Of a stretch of DNA of 64,000 bases, positions 62,187 through 64,000 are shown piece by piece; within the stretch, counting starts at the first letter, position 1; each line of letters starts with the position of its first letter. A program made the position numbers and the translations under genes. This stretch comes from Pseudomonas chlororaphis. Its GTDB lineage: Bacteria; Pseudomonadota; Gammaproteobacteria; Pseudomonadales; Pseudomonadaceae. Where the stretch lies: assembly GCA_001023535.1 (NCBI GenBank), contig CP011020.1, forward strand, positions 4,415,734 to 4,479,733, given 5' to 3'. The notes beneath the pieces were generated by a model. That model was not told where the DNA came from. It worked only from the letters and a program-made list of their open reading frames with translations, and did no database searches.

Positions 62187-63206
62187 CTAGCGATACAACA
62201 AGCGCTCTGCCAGTTCATCGGCCACCCGGGCCGGTGAGCGTTTCTCCGCCTGGGCGTGGGCGAAGATTTCGGTCAGGCGCGCGCCGATCTTCGACAGATG
62301 TGCGGTGATGCTCGGCAGTTCTTCGCCGCGGTGCTTGAGGGCGACGTAGATCAGGCCGCCGGAGTTGATCACGTAGTCGGGCGCGTAGAGGATCCCGCGC
62401 CGCTCCAGTTGATCGGCCACTTGCAGGTTGCTCAATTGGTTATGGGCCGAACCGGCCACGGCCGAGCAACGCAGTTGCGCCACGCTGTGGCTGTTGAGCA
62501 CGCCGCCCAGGCCACAGGGGGCGAGGATGTCGCAAGGGGTGCTGAGCAGTGCGTCATTGGCGATGGGGTGCGCGCCCAGTTGCTCCATCGCCAGCTGTAC
62601 CTTGCCGGGGTCGATGTCGCTGACCAGCAGTTCGGCGCCAGCGGCGTGCAGCTGTTCGGCCAGGGCATAACCGACATTGCCCAGGCCCTGGATCGCCACG
62701 CGCAGGCTTTCCAGGTTATCGCTGCCCAGGCGAGCCATGGCGGTGGCCCGGATGCCGGCGAACACGCCCATCGCCGCATGGGGCGCGGGATCTCCCGAGG
62801 CCGTGGTGCTGGTGACGTGGCGGGTCTGCTGGGCGATGCAATCCATGTCGGCCACCGACGTTCCGCTGTCGATGGCGGTGATGTAGCGCCCGTCCAACTG
62901 TTCGATGCAACGACCAAAGGCTTCGAACAACGCGGCCCGGCTTTCGACATGGGCCGGTCGCATGATCACCGCCACCCCGCCTCCCACTGGCAAGCCGGCC
63001 AGGGCAGCCTTGTAGCTCATGCCCTGGGCCAGGCGCACGGCGTCCGCCACGGCACTTTCGTCGTCGGGGTAGGCAAGATAACGACAGCCACCCAGGGCGG
63101 GCCCGGGACGGCTGCAATGAATGGCAATCACCGCCTTCAACCCGGTCATCGGGTCTACGCTTAAGTGCAGCGATTCAAGGCGGGAGCTTTGCATGAGAGC
63201 GAACAT
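62187..63206 (-). CDS. Glu/Leu/Phe/Val dehydrogenase-family protein, catalytic lysine replaced by Val
   Basis: 339 residues, leucine-dehydrogenase-like, with substrate-binding N-terminal domain and NAD domain (IQGLGNVGYALAEQLHAAGAELLVSDID). MSYKAALAGLP keeps Lys66, but the following loop reads GGGV, with Val78 where the family has the catalytic Lys (GGGK; Lys80 in the Bacillus enzyme). Otherwise length and motifs (DSGTSVADMD) are normal. Either an inactive or repurposed homologue, or a mutation of this strain. Confidence 0.85.
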   Translation of the reverse strand: MFALMQSSRLESLHLSVDPMTGLKAVIAIHCSRPGPALGGCRYLAYPDDESAVADAVRLAQGMSYKAALAGLPVGGGVAVIMRPAHVESRAALFEAFGRCIEQLDGRYITAIDSGTSVADMDCIAQQTRHVTSTTASGDPAPHAAMGVFAGIRATAMARLGSDNLESLRVAIQGLGNVGYALAEQLHAAGAELLVSDIDPGKVQLAMEQLGAHPIANDALLSTPCDILAPCGLGGVLNSHSVAQLRCSAVAGSAHNQLSNLQVADQLERRGILYAPDYVINSGGLIYVALKHRGEELPSITAHLSKIGARLTEIFAHAQAEKRSPARVADELAERLLYR

Positions 63207-63391
63207 CGACAGGCTCCCGAATCACTTTGTTCGTTTCGCCAGTATAGGCGCGCGCTCGAAATTTGCTGAAACACACCGGCATAAGGCCGGTGGGCCGCCA
63301 GCCTTTTCGGTATAACCGCCGACTGCGCCGGCCCGGGACTGGACGAAAATCCATGGCAGAGCTACAACGGGGACATAGCCCGGAGAGTGTG

Positions 63392-64000
63392 ATGAAACCG
63401 CGCCAAGCCTTTTTTGCCTGCCTGCACCGCTCGCCCCCGGCGCTGTTCGAAGCTGCGCTGTGGATCGCCGCCGAACATGATCGCGACGTCGACGTACCGG
63501 CCCTGCTGCGCGACTTCAGGGATCTGCAACAACGGGTCAGCCATGACCTGCCGATGCTGCCGGTGAGCGAGTTGGCCCAACCCTTGTTACGTCAGCTCAA
63601 CGACCTGGGGTTCGCCCAGGACGACGCCACACCGCTGCGCCCGCGGGCGGCGTTGCTCGACAAGGTCCTGGTGGGCAAGCGCGGGCAGCCGCTGGCCCTC
63701 GGCCTGATTGCCCTGGAACTGGCGCGCGGCCTGGAGATCCCGATGGTCGGCGTCAATTTCCCTGGCCACTTCCTGTTGAAGGTGCCTGGGGCCGACCATT
63801 TGCTCGATCCGTGCGGCGGACGCCGGTTGTACCCCCATGACTGCCGGGACCTGCTGCACCGTCAATATGGCGCGAACATGCCGCTCAAGGCTGAACACCT
63901 GGTCAACGCCGAGCCGCTGCAGATGCTCCAGCGACTGTCACGCAACCTGCGCCAGTTGCACCTGGCGAACGACGACTACATTGCCGCGCTGATCGACGCC
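63392..64000 (+). CDS. SirB1/transglutaminase-like protein, 5' part (runs off right edge)
   Basis: 203 codons remain open to the edge. The frame reads MKPRQAFFACLHRSPPALFE..., then LLDKVLVGKRGQPLALGLIALELARGLEIPMVGVNFPGHFLLKV, matching the SirB1 (YchA/TPR) N-terminal transglutaminase-like domain, then LLDPCGGR and a TPR-like continuation. The exact activity is unknown; the catalytic Cys of active transglutaminases is not clearly present. Confidence 0.8.
   Translation, partial: MKPRQAFFACLHRSPPALFEAALWIAAEHDRDVDVPALLRDFRDLQQRVSHDLPMLPVSELAQPLLRQLNDLGFAQDDATPLRPRAALLDKVLVGKRGQPLALGLIALELARGLEIPMVGVNFPGHFLLKVPGADHLLDPCGGRRLYPHDCRDLLHRQYGANMPLKAEHLVNAEPLQMLQRLSRNLRQLHLANDDYIAALIDA

Overview
The window is a core-chromosome stretch of a Pseudomonas, most likely of the P. 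fluorescens complex. The evidence is high GC with strong codon bias, gene order matching what I recall of the Pseudomonas dcw - rnpB - lpoA - sspAB - petABC - rpsI/rplM region, and many inverted GTGGGAGC...GCTCCCAC extragenic palindromes (REPs, often paired as REPINs) in intergenic gaps. No tRNA, rRNA, CRISPR, prophage or transposase was seen.

Layout. (1) 1-14.85 kb, minus strand: the division and cell-wall (dcw) cluster, mraZ-rsmH-ftsL-ftsI-murE-murF-mraY-murD-ftsW-murG-murC-ddlB-ftsQ-ftsA, almost all with overlapping start and stop codons. It is driven by a clear sigma70 promoter with phased MraZ boxes; ftsA runs off the left edge. (2) 15.05-20.05 kb: rnpB and rsmI (minus), then lpoA-yraN-gmhA/diaA-dolP (plus). 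(3) 20.05-21.63 kb: a repeat-rich island without an intact gene, made of two inverted copies of a ~300-bp element, a (GGCTTT)n tract, REPINs and a truncated DUF6124 fragment. (4) 21.6-26.6 kb, minus: sspB, sspA, petCBA (cytochrome bc1) and rpsI/rplM. (5) 26.7-40.4 kb: metabolic and regulatory genes (tas-like reductase, acyl-CoA dehydrogenase, GlxA-type regulator, zapE, trpS, hydrolase, zapG, OmpA-like lipoprotein, an ArgD-type aminotransferase with a divergent LysR gene, a PAS-GGDEF cyclase, a DUF72 gene and an unknown 234-residue protein). (6) 40.5-41.36 kb: a HigB/HigA-like toxin-antitoxin cassette bounded by two exact copies of a 31-bp terminator. (7) 41.4-46.2 kb: cyoABCDE (bo3 quinol oxidase). 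(8) 47.0-52.9 kb: dsbB, the nitric-oxide defence pair hmp/norR, cheV and two small genes. (9) 53.2-58.7 kb: ghrB-like dehydrogenase, EamA exporter with divergent AraC gene, an HPF-like ribosome factor, DUF3509, PsiE-like protein and an SOS-controlled yebG. (10) 58.8-61.8 kb: an AT-richer block with a chemoreceptor, a 72-residue partner and an AraC regulator. (11) 62.2-64 kb: an amino-acid-dehydrogenase homologue lacking its catalytic lysine, and the start of a SirB1-type gene.

I found no convincing wholly new multi-gene system. The points most worth a second look are the dehydrogenase with V78 in place of the catalytic lysine (62187-63206), the toxin-antitoxin cassette bounded by a duplicated terminator, the composite repeat island with its interrupted DUF6124 gene, the NorR-box/sigma54 arrangement between hmp and norR, the LexA-box-to-yebG leader, and the chemoreceptor/72-residue pair in the AT-rich block.
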